Source: Opeltia flavorubescens (Eukaryota > Ascomycota > Lecanoromycetes > Teloschistales > Teloschistaceae). Taken from it: DNA of 64,000 bases. A program made the position numbers and the translations under genes. Of this stretch, positions 33,697 to 46,025 are shown piece by piece; the first letter of the stretch is position 1; every line of letters begins with the position of its first letter. The notes beneath the pieces are model-generated. The model saw only the letters and a list, made by a program, of their open reading frames with translations, ran no database searches and had not been told where the DNA came from. The DNA is taken from positions 1,922,001 to 1,986,000 of the forward strand of contig KE546965.1 of the NCBI GenBank assembly GCA_000442125.1. The letters run 5' to 3'.

Positions 33697-35977
33697 ATGT
33701 GCAAGGCAATCGCGATCGCTGCTTTGCTTTGGGCAGCTGCGACTCTTGCAGCTCCACCGCGATTGGGCCTACGATTTGATAAGCGCGCACCTGGCGACTT
33801 GCCAACACTGACATTGCCCTACGCCACCTATCGAGCTGCCAGATACGAATCCAACGGCGATGTATGCCGCCTCCCGTTCCACACGCTCATGGATCTAGTA
33901 TTGATGCGTTCTTCAGATCTATGTTTTCAAGAACATCCGATTTGCTGCACCGCCTGTAGGGAATCTTCGATGGGCCAAGCCAGCTCCTCCAGCCCAGCAA
34001 TCCGGCATCCAAGATGGTTCATATGGCCCGATTTGCATCCAGGCGCCTATTCAAGGCCCCCAATTGACAGGTCCTGGAGCCAGCTCTCCCATCGGTCAAG
34101 CCTTGAATCAATTCCTAGCCGGCATTCCTGTACCGTCATTCAAGGAAGCTTCTGAAGACTGCTTATTTCTTGACATTTACGTACCTGCAAAGGCAATCAA
34201 CAATCCTTCTCTAAAGTTGCCTGTTATCTCGTGGTTTTATGGTGGTGCATTCATATTTGGAGGTAAAGACCAGATCGAACCACTTCCGTTTTATGATGGG
34301 ACTGGTCTGCTGCAGCAAGCTGGAGGTAATGTCATATTCGTTGCAAGTAATTATCGGGTAGGCTTTAATTATTTGTTATGTCTTTCCGTTTTCTGCACCC
34401 TCTTTTACTTCCATACTATAGCAATGTGAGCTTGGGTTCAAACATATTTTTCATTCCTATATTGTTGTCTCTCATTTTCATAATCTGTTGTTTTATGAAG
34501 CTAATCCACTGATCTAGCTCGGCGCTTATGGCTTCCTCGCTGGTGATACCATGGAGAAACAAGGCCTATCCAACGCTGGACTCTATGATCAACGAGCAGC
34601 CCTCCAATGGATCCAAGATTACATCGGCCTCGTAGGCGGAGACAAATCACAAGTCAGTGCGTGGGGTGAATCAGCTGGTGCAGCATCCATTCTACACCAA
34701 TTGGTCGCCTTTGGCGGAACCCAGGACCCGCTCTTCTCTAAAGCAGTCATGCAGAGCCCAGCATTTGCTTTCAAGTTCGACCGCAAGGGTCTACTCGAGC
34801 AAACGTTCAACAACTTCACCGCCCTAGCTGGATGCGCCGGACAAGGCGTTCCTTGCCTGAGAGCTGCGAGTGCAGAAACCTTGGATAAGGCCAACACAGC
34901 ACTGGCTACTGGAGGAGCACCAGGAACGTTCCCTGTAGGACCTTCTACTGATGGTAGCTTGATACGTCAACTGCCTTCATTGGAGTTTGCCTCAGGTATG
35001 TCATTACCCTTTACCCTTACTCGTCCGATGATCTCTGCTCTTACAAAGATACTCTTTCCAAATATCTTGCATGAGCATCAAGTGAACGAGTGTCCCGATA
35101 GCATGGAATAGGATTGAATCTAAAACGACCATCATGCGATCGCACTGACCCGTTTCCTACTCCAGGCAACTACAACAAACTCCCCACATCCTTCATCCTC
35201 TCCCACGTCAGCGACGAAGCCGATCTTTTCGTTCCTAACACGGTCCAAACAGACGCCCAATTTTCCGCTTTCCTCGCCCAAACGTTCCCACCCTACGCCT
35301 CTGCCGGTGGCGTCAATTCCGCAATCGAAGCCCGCTATCCCCCGGTCATGTCCGCAACTCCAAGCAACTATACCACCGAACGTGCTCGCATCAAAGATTT
35401 GATAAGCGAATCCAGCTTCGTCTGCAACGTCCGTGTCCTCTCCGATGCTTACGCAGGCAAGAATTACAACCTCCAGTACTCCGTCACCCCTGGACTACAC
35501 GCCACTGACCTTTTACCTACGTTTTACAATCTCAATCTTGACCTCGATGTTTTCGGCAACGAGGTTTCCGTCCCGCTTATCCCGGGCTTTGGATCCTTCT
35601 CGCAGGCGTATCAGAGCTATTTGACTTCTCATGCTCGGACTGGAGATCCTAATACGTTTAAGAAGACGCTGAATGTGCCGCCGGCGATTACCTGGCCGAA
35701 ACCGGGGGCGACGGGAGATAAGCTTACTGGTGTCTTGGATGCGGGCAATTTGGGGTTTAGGACGATAGAGGATGGGCAGACTGCAAGGAGTCGGTGTGAT
35801 TTTTGGGTGCAGGTTGCGGCCGCGGTGACGAGTTTGGGAGGTGAGTTTCTTTAGTATGGTGGAAGCAGGTTATGCGTACTGACATATTTGGGCACAGGGT
35901 ATGCGCCGCCTGGGAGTGTGGTTCCGACGACGTTGGTACCGGTGAGGAATGATCCGAGTGCGAATTATGGGGGTTGA
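33697..35977 (+). CDS. Secreted carboxylesterase/lipase (alpha/beta hydrolase, type-B esterase)
   Basis: A 612-residue protein from exons 33697-33861, 33917-34357, 34518-34995, 35166-35840 and 35898-35977; introns are 55, 160, 170 and 57 bp. The signal peptide is MCKAIAIAALLWAAATLAAP; an upstream in-frame ATG at 33664 would make it 11 residues longer. Type-B carboxylesterase motifs appear in order: NIRFAAPPVG, the EDCLFLDIYVP signature, WFYGGAFIFGG (oxyanion hole), VASNYRLGAYGFL and the nucleophile elbow GESAGA with Ser at residue 254. A RARIKDLISESSFVC segment and the FWVQV end are also conserved. The enzyme should hydrolyse ester bonds outside the cell; the substrate is not visible. It is a complete, intact family member. 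Confidence 0.92.
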
Positions 35978-37167
35978 ATGGAGGAGGATGTGAGATGTGG
36001 GAAGAGTGTTAGAGTGGGCTTTGTACCTATAGGTCTGGGGCTGAGAGACGGAAATGGATGTGGAAGTCGCCTTGGATGAGAAAAAACATTGCAACGTACA
36101 ATGATTTGTTGGTGGGGGTGGAAAATGTAAGTAGTATCTGTATATACGCGGTGAAGTTTTGTCGATAATTTCGTCATGATGAATCTATTTGGTAATTAGA
36201 ATCACACATTCAAAGTCTGTTCTACATTACGAGAGGAAAGTAATGTTTTTGGTATGGAGTTACTGAGAGATTCCACTTTGGCTGATGGTTGTTGTTCAAT
36301 GATTAGATTTGCAATTTTTTTTCAAAGGGAAAAAGAGGGAAGGAGAATGGGAATAAGTAAAGTTCCTCTCTATCCTCTGCCCACCTACTCCATGGATGGG
36401 CTGAGTTTTGCCAGAAAACCGCAAGTGGCTGGGTGGTGGTGTATTCTTGAACCTTCTTCCCTTGCCGATTCCAATTTCGAATTCTTCAATCTCTGTTTTG
36501 CTTTTGAAGGCTGATAGATTTGTTTCTCGCGAGTTCATACGTTTCTTGCCACCAGATCTTCAGTTTTCAAGGGAAAAAGGCAAATCTGATGCCTGCTTCG
36601 TATAGCCTGTCGGATCGTTTGAATTTTGAAGATAGGTAAGATTGTAAAATCGTAGGTGCTCTATAGAGCTGGGTTTGGATGGCTGAGATCGACAACGAGT
36701 GAGTGACGTTATAACAATCTCCGCAAATTTTGGCGTCAAGAAATTTGTTTGCAACCGCTCATTGAGGTAACGTATATCACTTTAATGAAGTAAATGAAGG
36801 ATTTTGGAATCTGCTGTTGGGATGGGGTGTCCTGGATGTATAAGGGTAAGTAAATAATGGTTGGTTATGTCTGACTTTTCATGAAAATTGAATAACATGA
36901 GGGGTTTTTTTTTGATAGATATCTATATCGCTGCTAGTGGACTTATCCTTTTCTTGTGACCGCCCCGGCAATGTCCTTAGCCACAGCGAAATCAAAATAA
37001 GGCCTAGCTAACAGTTTATGATGATACATAGTCCATATTAAGCGCCTCTGTACCTACACCTCAATCAGCGGGTGAATGGCGAACGCGAGTAGATGTAGAT
37101 CCACCTCTATCTTGTTTCTGAGACTTGCTTATCAAGACCATCCCCCCAATTCGTAGGCGATTTTCCC
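35978..37167. other. Intergenic region
   Basis: Frames here are short and AT-rich. A run of eleven or more T/A bases occurs near 36905. I see no gene. Confidence 0.4.
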
Positions 37168-38379
37168 CTAGTAAATTCCCGGGTATATCGACACTTGAAG
37201 ACCGGCATCCCACCGTGATCTGTCTATTTTGGTCACGGTCCCATAATTGCCGTATCTCACGCAAAGCTCGTTGATGGCTACCCCTGCGGCCCACAAAGTG
37301 AACCATGCTGAACGACTCCACTTGTCGTTCAGAGTGGGGAAGTCGACGAGGACTTTACATGTGGGCTGCACTATGTTGGATTAATGGTCTCATTCATCTC
37401 TAGGATTGTGCACAAGGAAATTTGAGCGGTTACACCACTCTGGGGGAGGTAGATATCTGTGTACAGGGAAAGACTCCCCAATAACATGTTCGACCTTTAT
37501 GCTTGTGGAGATGGTGTGATGGTCAGAGCAGACGGACGTCGTCGGGTCAAGACTGGATGAGATAAGACTTACGCTGAGACAGAAATTCTCGCGGCACGAG
37601 TTCAGCATTTTCGCCACCTGTTCTATCGAATAATTGCTTGTTCGGAGATGCCGGCATTTGCTGCAGCGCATCTTGGCAAGCATTGGGATTTGGCGGAGCG
37701 CGTCTTTGCGCTCTTGGCGACCAGCAGCTTACTTTCGACCGGTAGATGGTGACACTGACAGTAAGTCGTCCATGCGGAGCTGTCATACGTCAGTAAGATA
37801 CATCGCGAAGAGCTACGATATCAGGAATCGCACTGAAATCTTGCTTTTGCCCACCAGATCGAGTCCGCCCGACACATTGTAGGATGACTGCCCTAGCAGC
37901 GTTGGAGATTGCAATACCATTTGCAACATCTCCACGCTCTTCACTCTCTTCTGGATTGGGATTGAAAGTGACGTCGATGGCACAAGAGCCGTCGTCTGTA
38001 AGACTTGATGGTTAGGTTAAGCCCGAAACGACAGGATCCCGTCATGTCAATTGTTAAGGGGCATACCACTCAAATACCGTATTGGTAATGCGATCTCCCC
38101 CTGTTGTACAGGTCTTTCTGCATAGATGTATGGCTGGATGCTCTTGTCAACTTTGGCCCAAGCGTTGGCGCAATTGTCTAGGTTGAGACCGGAGGGAAAT
38201 CCTGGTTTTTCGCACAGCACCTTCGCGTCTTGAATGGAATCCGTGCCTCCAGCGAACAGGTTGTCGCCCGAATCTGTCTGTGAAAGGCAATGCACTATGC
38301 ATAGCATTGACTGAAGTAAAAGCAGGGTCAACATGTAACATGATTCAGCTCTGTGGACAATAGTGACTCGGACCATCAT
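37168..38379 (-). CDS. Two-domain small secreted protein, paralogue B (uncharacterised family)
   Basis: A 287-residue protein from exons 38379-38067, 37995-37855, 37779-37573 and 37370-37168; introns are 71, 75 and 202 bp. A hydrophobic leader (MLTLLLLQSMLCIVHCLS, from Met 16) suggests secretion; I kept the longer ATG, but Met 16 is a plausible start. Domain 1 shows IALPIRYLSDDGSCAIDV and NAARAVILQC; the link reads GRLTVSVTIYR and NACQDALQQMP; domain 2 shows ELVPREFLSQ, TCKVLVDFP, AWFTLWAAGVAINELCV and LQVSIYPG. The pattern and the phase-1 introns at three matching places make it a paralogue of the gene at 8620. Function is unknown. The 202-bp intron is long for this window, so a small missed exon is possible. 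Confidence 0.65.
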
Positions 38380-39345
38380 CTTCGCAAATTACCGAGGGCG
38401 AGACGGAGCTTTCGTAGATTTTGATTAAAAAATTCTCCTTGTAACCGATTTCATCATGAATGACGTCCAAGCGACAGTTGGATCCGCCACGCGGTTCCTG
38501 CACCGGCGTTCCTTATCGTCTGCTTCTACGCGGTAAACGTGGAGGTCCACTGGCGACGACTTGCGCATGGACGGACATCGACGCCCTAGCAGGGTCTGCC
38601 TAGGATGTACTCTCCTTAATATGAAAACTTTCCCTTCGAAATCCGAAAATTGATAAAGACTTGATGGTAGACTTCCATCCTTTGAAAGGCATTAAGAACA
38701 ATTGTTACCTTGGGTGTCTTGAACTTGAGGATAACNACCGTACAAGAAACGCCCACTCTATTTTATTTGGTATGTCATNACGTCCAAGTCAATACACGGG
38801 AAGTGGTAAATTGGCCTACATAATCCGGTTTTCAATTGTGAAACTCGTACAACAATAGTTGGTGCCTATCCGGCTTGACGGTATGAATTGGTCGGGTATG
38901 TGTGTGTAGCAATTGATTGTATGTTTATTTTAATACTAATGTATTTGACTACCATAGTCGGGGAAAAGGATGGTACGAGATACTGCAGGCGCGGTAAGGT
39001 AATCTAAAGGTCTGAGATTCTCAATCCCTGAGTTTTGGGGTTTTGTTTGACATTTCCTGCCGATTCATAAACTTTGCTGCACAGAAATACCTTAGTTCGC
39101 TTAGTGTCGGGCGAACTTCGGATCTTTTTTTCAAGGCCGCTAAGCGCTTTCAAGACCTTGTAAAGCTCAGATTGTGAAAATAGAGATATCCTCTGGATCT
39201 CATGCTCCGGCATTGAGAATGGAGAAGTCAGAGCAAACCTGATCAATGGAACTATCTTGAATACGTCTTCTATCGCAAATTATATCACATGGTTGATGGT
39301 GCATGACCAGTGGAGAAAGTAAGGATATTTTCATGTTAAGAATTT
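38380..39345. other. Intergenic region
   Basis: AT-rich, with ambiguous bases at 38736 and 38779. I see no gene or repeat. Confidence 0.4.
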
Positions 39346-40299
39346 TCACATGAATACTGGACCACACTCTCTTCTGTATCCACGAGGTACACTTATCGCG
39401 GAGAGACGCCGCCCTGATCGTCGTGATGTGGGTACACTTCGGCCTCCATTTTGTGACGCTTCTCGCCCGGCCTGGTTTTCCACCGGGCTCTGAACATTCT
39501 CTTGACCTCCAGAACCATCTCCTTGATCACCTGTAAGAAGCTCTGTTACAAGCATCCTCCATGCGTCGCTGGATGTAGGATCTTGCCTGCTCTCTCTATT
39601 CGTTGTAGTCCGAACCCTCTCGAGGTCATGTTCCATGTCTGATTTCTCCTCTTCAGTCCTTCGAAGCCTCCTCCTCAGCTCTCGCTTCTCCGAATTTGCC
39701 GTATCCAGGTCAGCCTCTAGCTTTTGCTCCCGAGCCTTCGCTTCATTAAGATACTCCGCTAATTGGTCGATTTGGTGCCGCAATTCAATGGCCTCCTGTT
39801 GATAACTATTGAGTATCGCTTGTATGTGTTCCTTCTCATATTTGTCCCTCTCGGCGCGCAGGCTGAGGGTTTCCGACCTGACAGACTGTAGCTCAGCTTC
39901 TAGTTCTTCGATGCGAAAATTTTTTGCCTGGATTTGGGCATGGAGCTGATGGTCTGTGTTCGCTTGAGGCCCAATGCTGGCTTCCTTATACTCGCATTCA
40001 GTCGCTGAAGCAGGAGGAGTTGGTGGCTGCTGCATTCTGTTATTTGGATGTCCTGGTGTTGCATCAAGCTCAGCGATGTATGAGGTGGCAGGATGCTGAC
40101 GATTCATGTCATGCTGGACGGCAAAGATGGGATTCAAGCCGGAAAGCCGTGGTGCAAGCTGAGGCAGCCGAGTCTCACTCGCCCGTCTCTCAGACTCTTC
40201 ATGCCTTCTTTGCTCTGCTTCAAAGCGTTGGATCTCCGCATCCTCTTGCCTTATTCGCTCCCAGCGTCGGCCCGTCGTGTAATTCTGCATGTAGTCCAT
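39346..40299 (-). CDS. Coiled-coil protein of unknown function
   Basis: A single-exon protein of 317 residues, starting at the first ATG of the frame (40299; the open frame runs slightly further upstream but without an ATG). Residues about 10-45 are charged (RRWERIRQEDAEIQRFE). A second, long coiled coil covers about residues 120-230, with regular Leu/Ile spacing (RIEELEAELQSVRSE, ELRHQIDQLAEYLNE, LEADLDTANSEKRELR). The C-terminal part is Ser/Gly-rich and disordered, ending with a basic cluster (PTSRRSGRRLSAI). It has no membrane segment. It may be a scaffold or structural protein; I do not recognise a family. The gene stands alone, with no link to its neighbours. Confidence 0.78.
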   Translation of the reverse strand: MDYMQNYTTGRRWERIRQEDAEIQRFEAEQRRHEESERRASETRLPQLAPRLSGLNPIFAVQHDMNRQHPATSYIAELDATPGHPNNRMQQPPTPPASATECEYKEASIGPQANTDHQLHAQIQAKNFRIEELEAELQSVRSETLSLRAERDKYEKEHIQAILNSYQQEAIELRHQIDQLAEYLNEAKAREQKLEADLDTANSEKRELRRRLRRTEEEKSDMEHDLERVRTTTNRESRQDPTSSDAWRMLVTELLTGDQGDGSGGQENVQSPVENQAGREASQNGGRSVPTSRRSGRRLSAISVPRGYRRECGPVFM

Positions 40300-41041
40300 C
40301 GAGTATGATAGAATACGCACCACTTTGTAGCAATGCTGATATTTACTGAAGAAAACCTTTAGAAATCACGAAATTCTTACTCAATCACTCAATAGACAGG
40401 GCGGGGAATCAGAACTCGAGATTCGAAATGAGGCTTGCATGCAGATAACGCCCGGCAAACGAACCTAGTGATTGGCTGACAACACACCATCTCATAGAAT
40501 CAAATGCATCTACCCAGAAATCAAATTTACTGTTGGTGAACTCGCGCTTTGACTTCCATATCCGGAGATCGAGTGTACCTTTTGCTTTTAATAGATTGCG
40601 TCCAGTAACTGACTCGAGCTGAATTTCAATTGCTCATGATTTGATAATTTAACTACGACTCGAGCTCATACGTCCGTCACACAGCGGCTTCAGCGTCCCT
40701 AGTCAGTTAAAAAAAATGCAGACACCAAGGGGGCCAAAAGTGTACCGCTCGTCGATCGATGATGCAAAAGACTTAGTAAAACCCGAAACAGAGAGTCAAG
40801 CTGTTTGGACATGTACCAGCACACGCCTGTCGTACGAACTCCGGAACACCGTGTCTGCTCGGCTCTCGTCTGTGCATATGTCGTGTCACCTTCGTTTGGT
40901 CCTAGCACAAAGTCTCTACATGGAGCAGCACCCGATGTAACAGCGCTGTAATTGCATGCCCAGGCCCCCATTGCGATATAATCCACATTTCCCAATAAAT
41001 AAAGAATTTTCTTTCCTCTTCTATTTCATCGCTGTTTAGCA
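40300..41041. other. Divergent intergenic region
   Basis: The flanking genes point away from each other, so this holds both promoters. I see no gene. Confidence 0.4.
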
Positions 41042-41359
41042 ATGGCAAATAGCGCACTATTTCTCTCTCTGTGCGAGCAGCAGGACATGACAGATCCCTC
41101 AATCAATTGCTACGTATGCTCCCGAATGCGACAGAGGAAGCCTGAATGGAAGCAGGCGGGCCTTTCGCGCATTTGCCTGCTCTGCAATAACCCATTTTGC
41201 GACAAACACAAGGGTAAAGATGATGGAGTCTGCGAGATCAACCATGTGACATACTGTGGCAAGCAAGAGCATAAAGACCTTCATGCCCCTGTTAAGATCT
41301 TCAAGTCTTTGGATGCTCGGCGTGAGGCTTTGGGGGAAGATTCTCAGGTCGATACATAA
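41042..41359 (+). CDS. Cys/His-rich mini-protein, probable zinc-binding
   Basis: A single-exon protein of 105 residues. Within about 60 residues it carries CYVC, CLLC, NPFCDKH, DGVC, INH, TYCG and HKDLH, a regular spacing of Cys and His that can bind two or more zinc ions. The pattern recalls treble-clef or AN1-like folds, but it does not match a classic family that I can name. There is no signal peptide or membrane segment. A second Met at residue 16 (MTDPSINCYVC) is also a possible start. The gene runs divergently from the coiled-coil gene at 39346. Role in RNA, DNA or protein binding is unknown. The open frame and the conserved-looking metal ligands make it likely to be real. Confidence 0.7.
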   Translation: MANSALFLSLCEQQDMTDPSINCYVCSRMRQRKPEWKQAGLSRICLLCNNPFCDKHKGKDDGVCEINHVTYCGKQEHKDLHAPVKIFKSLDARREALGEDSQVDT

Positions 41360-41650
41360 GTGAAGATGAGTAAGGTTTGAGTGACATCCCAGAGAATTTT
41401 GAAGAGCTCAACGTCTCCAGGATAAATTGCTTTGAGATATACTTAATCGGACTGTGCTTTGTACATTTTTGAATCTCATGGAAATATGGTTCAAACGGGG
41501 AGCCGAACAGTTGTGCGGGTCAATTTTTCCGGCCGATGGAGAGGAAAGAGAATAGATACGGGGAAAGTAATGAATACTCAGAATTCGATGGACTAGTCGC
41601 CCTCTTCCATTGCGTGTAATTTCATGAGTTCAGCGATCGAAAGGCGCCCC
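41360..41650. other. Short 3' intergenic region
   Basis: The Cys/His-rich gene and the 132-residue gene end toward each other. I see nothing here. Confidence 0.4.
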
Positions 41651-42113
41651 TTAATGAGTTGCTGCTGCATAAATCTGTACCTCCCAGCCCGGCGTTTTGC
41701 TGCGCCATTCTTTCCAACTCGTCGTACCCAGCAGTCCCCAGCACTGAAAGCGAAATATTTCAAAAAGCTCTTTATCCATGGTAGTAAGTTGTTCCAGAAC
41801 TCGAACCAAATCGCCTTCCCAAGAATTCCAACCGAGCTTGCGAAGGTCTAAATTCCGCTTCCAGATCAGCCTCCAGATTTGATGAAGTGCATTCCGGTCC
41901 TGTCCCAGCCGTGAATTATTGAAGGCGCGTCTGTCATCCAAAGGAGCGCAGGCAAGTCTCTCCTGATGGAGGATGTAACTGAAATGTGGGGTACTGACGT
42001 GCTATTGATATGAGCGGGTTAGCTTGCTGCTTAGTTGCATTAGTGGATTCAGACATGGCTCTCACATAAGCTCCTTCTTCCGTCTCGTCGGGACGAATTG
42101 TGAGGGTAGGCAT
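41651..42113 (-). CDS. Small protein of unknown function
   Basis: A 132-residue protein from exons 42113-42066 and 42001-41651, with a 64-bp intron (GTGAGA...ATAG). The first exon codes MPTLTIRPDETEEGAY; the second begins HVSTPHFSYILHQERL and is rich in Trp (WRLIWKRN, WNSWEGD, QCWGLLGTTSWKEW). The frame before the ATG is also open for about 10 codons (KAKAISALM) behind a possible CCTAG acceptor, so a further 5' exon may exist. I do not recognise the family. The Trp content suggests a compact globular domain. No signal peptide is visible. Confidence 0.55.
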
Positions 42114-42559
42114 CAGGGCACTTATGGCTTTGGCTTTCTGATCCTAGGACTGTCGATGTTTGCCTACCCAGCTGCTGGGATGTAGATTTGATCAAAAGAC
42201 AGGAGCTGTAAACATCAAAAAGTTTTAGGGTCAGGGTTTGACATCTGGGAGTATTCTGATGAGGAGAATTTGCGTCTAAAATTGCCTCTCACTTACGATG
42301 TAACTCCTGACCAATCAATTTTTACAGATTGATCCGCTTGAAGTACTTGGCAAGAGGCACGTCATCAGTTTTCTCACTCTGAAATATTTCCGACACTCCC
42401 CAGCGTGACCATGCAAATAAACTCTCTTTTCTGCATTCTCACAAAGATGCGTATGTACAATCATAAAGCGAGTGCATTCTCAAAATCATCCTGGAGAATA
42501 CAGTAGCATTAAAACGACGCTTCAAAGTCTTTATCAATCTTAGGGTCGCTGTATAGGCC
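42114..42559. other. Intergenic region
   Basis: It may include an upstream exon of the 132-residue gene (see that entry). Otherwise I see nothing. Confidence 0.35.
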
Positions 42560-44486
42560 TTACAGGTCGCGTTTTACCGAAATCACCGGGCCATCGTACT
42601 GAGATTTCCCATAGGTAAAGTAATATACGACCGCAAAAAAGATCACCGCGCCGTAGATAGCAATACTCCAGTTCATGGTCGTTGCTTCCGTGGGCGTGAA
42701 TAGTGGCCAGAAGCTGAAAAAGTAGAAAAGGATCAGGAATAGAACGGCAGCTATGTTGACAGGAGCGCCTGACCGACCCAAGCTCCACCTGCGCGGGCGG
42801 AGGGTTTCTCCACGCCAACGTTTCAGCAATATACACGAGATGGAGATGATGTAGGTGGAAAAGAGCGCGGCGGCACCAAGAGAGATGATGGCATTGAAGG
42901 CAACCGTGCTGCCAATATTGATGAGTGAGAGAAGGCAAGTGACGATGAAGCAAATGAGTATCGAGTTGAGAGGTATTGCTCGGTCAGCTCTGATCTTTGC
43001 AGCAGTCAACTTTCAAAATTTGACCTGGTTCTTTGTTTCAGAATTGGCACGTACCTCGCGGAGGAATGATGAGTATGGGAGGCCACGATCCCGGGCAAAA
43101 GCGTATAGCTGACGAGAAGCGGACGCTACATTATTGACGGTATTGCAGAAAGTCATGAAGGTGATGACGACCGTCATGACCGTAGTCCCACTGTGGCTCC
43201 CGGTGGCGTTGAAGAAGACCTGTATATATGGTTGGCCAGTGGGACTACTCAAGGCTGACTCAATGTCACCGATGGAGAAGCAGAATGTGAGGACCATAAC
43301 GAAGCCGGAGATGATGCTGATAACCATTGACCATACCATCCCTAAGGGCAGGACTCTTGACGCGTCTTTGACCTCCTCCGCTGCGATCAATCATGTCAGC
43401 CAGGGTAAAGATCGGTACATGAACGTCTCGCCTAAGCTCAGGACTACACAAGGAGCGCTCACCCATGTGAACGGCAGAGTCAGAAGCGAGCACCGAGTAT
43501 ACGGGACCCGTCAGTCCAATGAGCACCGAAAGTCCTAGATTGGGCCAGCCGCCATTGTCTTGGAAGTCCGTAAAGACGACTTTGGCTGGCGTCCGGGGAG
43601 CGAGCGCCCAGAGTGGTATGATGATAGCGAAAAAGCCAAGACAGTGTAAGACCAGCATCAAGATCTCGATACGCGGCAAATGCTTCGCCAAAAATACGTT
43701 GAAGAAAATGGCCACAGTGGCCACGGCAATTATCAACAGTGTCCCATGCCAGCGCTGAAAATCATAAGTCGGATCATTCAAGAGCATCAATCCCTGGATT
43801 TGGCTGGCAGTAAGGTACGATCCACTGGCGATGCCGGTCTGCCATGCCAAGGTCGATAACCAGCCTAAGTCAGGTCATCAAACGGGGATCTTTGCACATT
43901 GAGAATGTTCTTGCTCGTTTCAGACGTACCTGTCATGAAACTCAAAAACTTCTGTATGCTCGGGGGCGCGAATTCGGATACCCAATGATACTGTCCACCA
44001 GATGTTGGAGCCCTTGAAAAATTACTACTATGCGTGTCCTATCAATTGGGGAGTTTTCACATCGAAGCCATTTCAGCTAGTGATAACACAACGAATCCCA
44101 TGCCTATAGAGGCTACAACGAACATCCACACGAGTCCTGCGAGTCCACCGTTGGTGAGGCCGTATGACGCAGTGCTCGCAATGAGTTTAGCGTTTATTTT
44201 GTCTGAAAGTGACGCTGTCCGATGAACATACTATAGCAGGGATTCCCACGTAAATAGGATTACGGTCGTAAAGGCAAGAACAGAGATGAATTGGAAGTTA
44301 CGCTTCTCCTCTGAGCCGGCGGATTCACAAATCCAAGACATTGTGATTTGATCTTACCAGGAGTTCCTGCGGCTTGCCAATACGAGTCATGTCATACTGA
44401 TCGTGCACGGTACCAATCATGGGAGGCACTATTTGCTCTGTGTTCTCGACTGTCGTTATTTCCTTGGTGTCGAATTTGCTGTTCAT
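42560..44486 (-). CDS. Amino-acid/GABA/choline-type permease (APC superfamily)
   Basis: A 526-residue protein from seven exons: 44486-44358, 44308-44232, 44174-44061, 44012-43930, 43864-43463, 43380-43055 and 43009-42560. Introns are 45-82 bp. It is a plasma-membrane transporter of the Uga4/Hnm1-like group, driven by the proton gradient and taking up GABA, choline or amino acids. Signatures are RRNFQFISVLAF, the APTSGGQYHW helix end, WLSTLAWQTGIASGSYLTA, AVHMAEEVKDASRVLPLG, the FATGSHSGTT-like loop (FFNATGSHSGTTV), and the SASRQLYAFARDRGLPYS segment. About twelve membrane helices are expected; the C-terminal tail is basic. All junctions keep the frame, so the gene is intact. The substrate cannot be read from sequence. 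Confidence 0.92.
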
Positions 44487-46025
44487 ATTGTTACGAAGTA
44501 GTCTGCGAAGCAATTACGCTGGTTACATCCACGAGATGAATTCGAGTCACTGGGCCTGGTTATATAGCCATAAGTTCAAGCGTAATCATCAGTGATTTTT
44601 AGAGGGGCATTGGATTGGTAGCCTCAGTGCACAATGCAGAGGTAGCTGCAAGACCCATCACCAGCCCAACCCCCTTGGGCGATTACGTGCATGCGATGCA
44701 AGCCCATGCATGGGGTAGCGTGAACATGTCGAGTCCAACAAAAGTTCTCCCCGTTCTCACTGGAGCAGACCTTCATGTCGTAGTACAGCTTCCTTTGGTT
44801 TTGTGGTCAGACAGATCTTACAAATAGACGTACTGCAGAGGACTCAATAAAAGATCGTGCTGAGTTCAGGCTAGAGCCAATACTTAGCGCAAGGTAGAGA
44901 TCGGGTTTCTGATATCGAGGGCAACACGTACGCTGCAGTCACTTACCCCTGAAGTGCGAGAGAATTCAAGAGAGATGATTTTCTTTACATTGAATCGTGG
45001 TACCGATATACACCTGTATCAAAAACTAGATATTATGTTGACCTTTGAACAACGTCCGCCAAGGAACACAACCAATTTACTGTTACTAGTTCACTCCGCT
45101 CTATCGTCCAGAGATGGATGCTCTTCATCTTGCAACCGTTTATGCGCAAGACACTACTTGGCATGCCAACCTGCCTACGTTGTTTCAACGGTCTGACGAA
45201 GTTTCTGCTCGCGCCTGACACCGGAAAAGCACATCCTCACTCGTCACTCTCTAAGATCCAATTTACCCTCTCACACGTGCGAGAAGTAAGGTGCTATGAA
45301 GTAGTATCACATCTAATAAGTTAGTACACCTAACCTTGATTGCGCTTCTAGGGGCTCGATGGAGAAGGCTTCCTGACTACGACCAGAGAGGACCGCGCAA
45401 AATATCTCCCAGTAGGAACACGAAAAGGGTGAGGAAGTGGCCATTCGGGAAACCCTGGGGCATTGGTAGGAGATGTGATCAAACTTTTCCAGTCAATACA
45501 AGGGTCAACAAATCTGCGTCAGCTACTGTGGCTAATATTTCGAGACATAGCCTACATTTTTTCTTCCTAATTCAGCTGCCATTCTGGAGATCAATTGACC
45601 TAGCCAATCCCATCAACCGTCTCATCACTGACTGTTACCTGAGAACCAACTACTAATAATCTGCACAATATGCACTGCCTAGGTCTCTCCACCTCCATTC
45701 ACATTTCTTCTGTACCAAGAGATTTGGTAACCAAGTCCATCACCGAAAAATGCGATAAACTCCATCCCGAGCTCATCACCAAATCTACAAAGCCTTGATA
45801 TCATTTTCGGAGTCTAGTTGAGAAATAAGCTAGGTTGAGAGGTATGGTGACTGCAAGGCTACGTCGAACGAGGCTGCATCTCGGACGAACCAATGAAGCA
45901 GACATGCGAGGCTTGGTCATGGTAAATCGTGCAGACGCAGCCTTACTGCGCCTCGAACCTGACCGTCATCTGGACGAACCTCGAAGATTCTGAATTCAGT
46001 CTTGTTCACATTCCTCTTTAGAATC
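44487..46025. other. Divergent intergenic region
   Basis: A 1.5-kb gap between divergent genes. Short frames such as 45336-45656 lack motifs. I see no gene. Confidence 0.4.

Noticed and set aside
36900-36915. Poly-T tract
   Set aside because: A simple low-complexity run in an intergenic region; no structure or gene depends on it.
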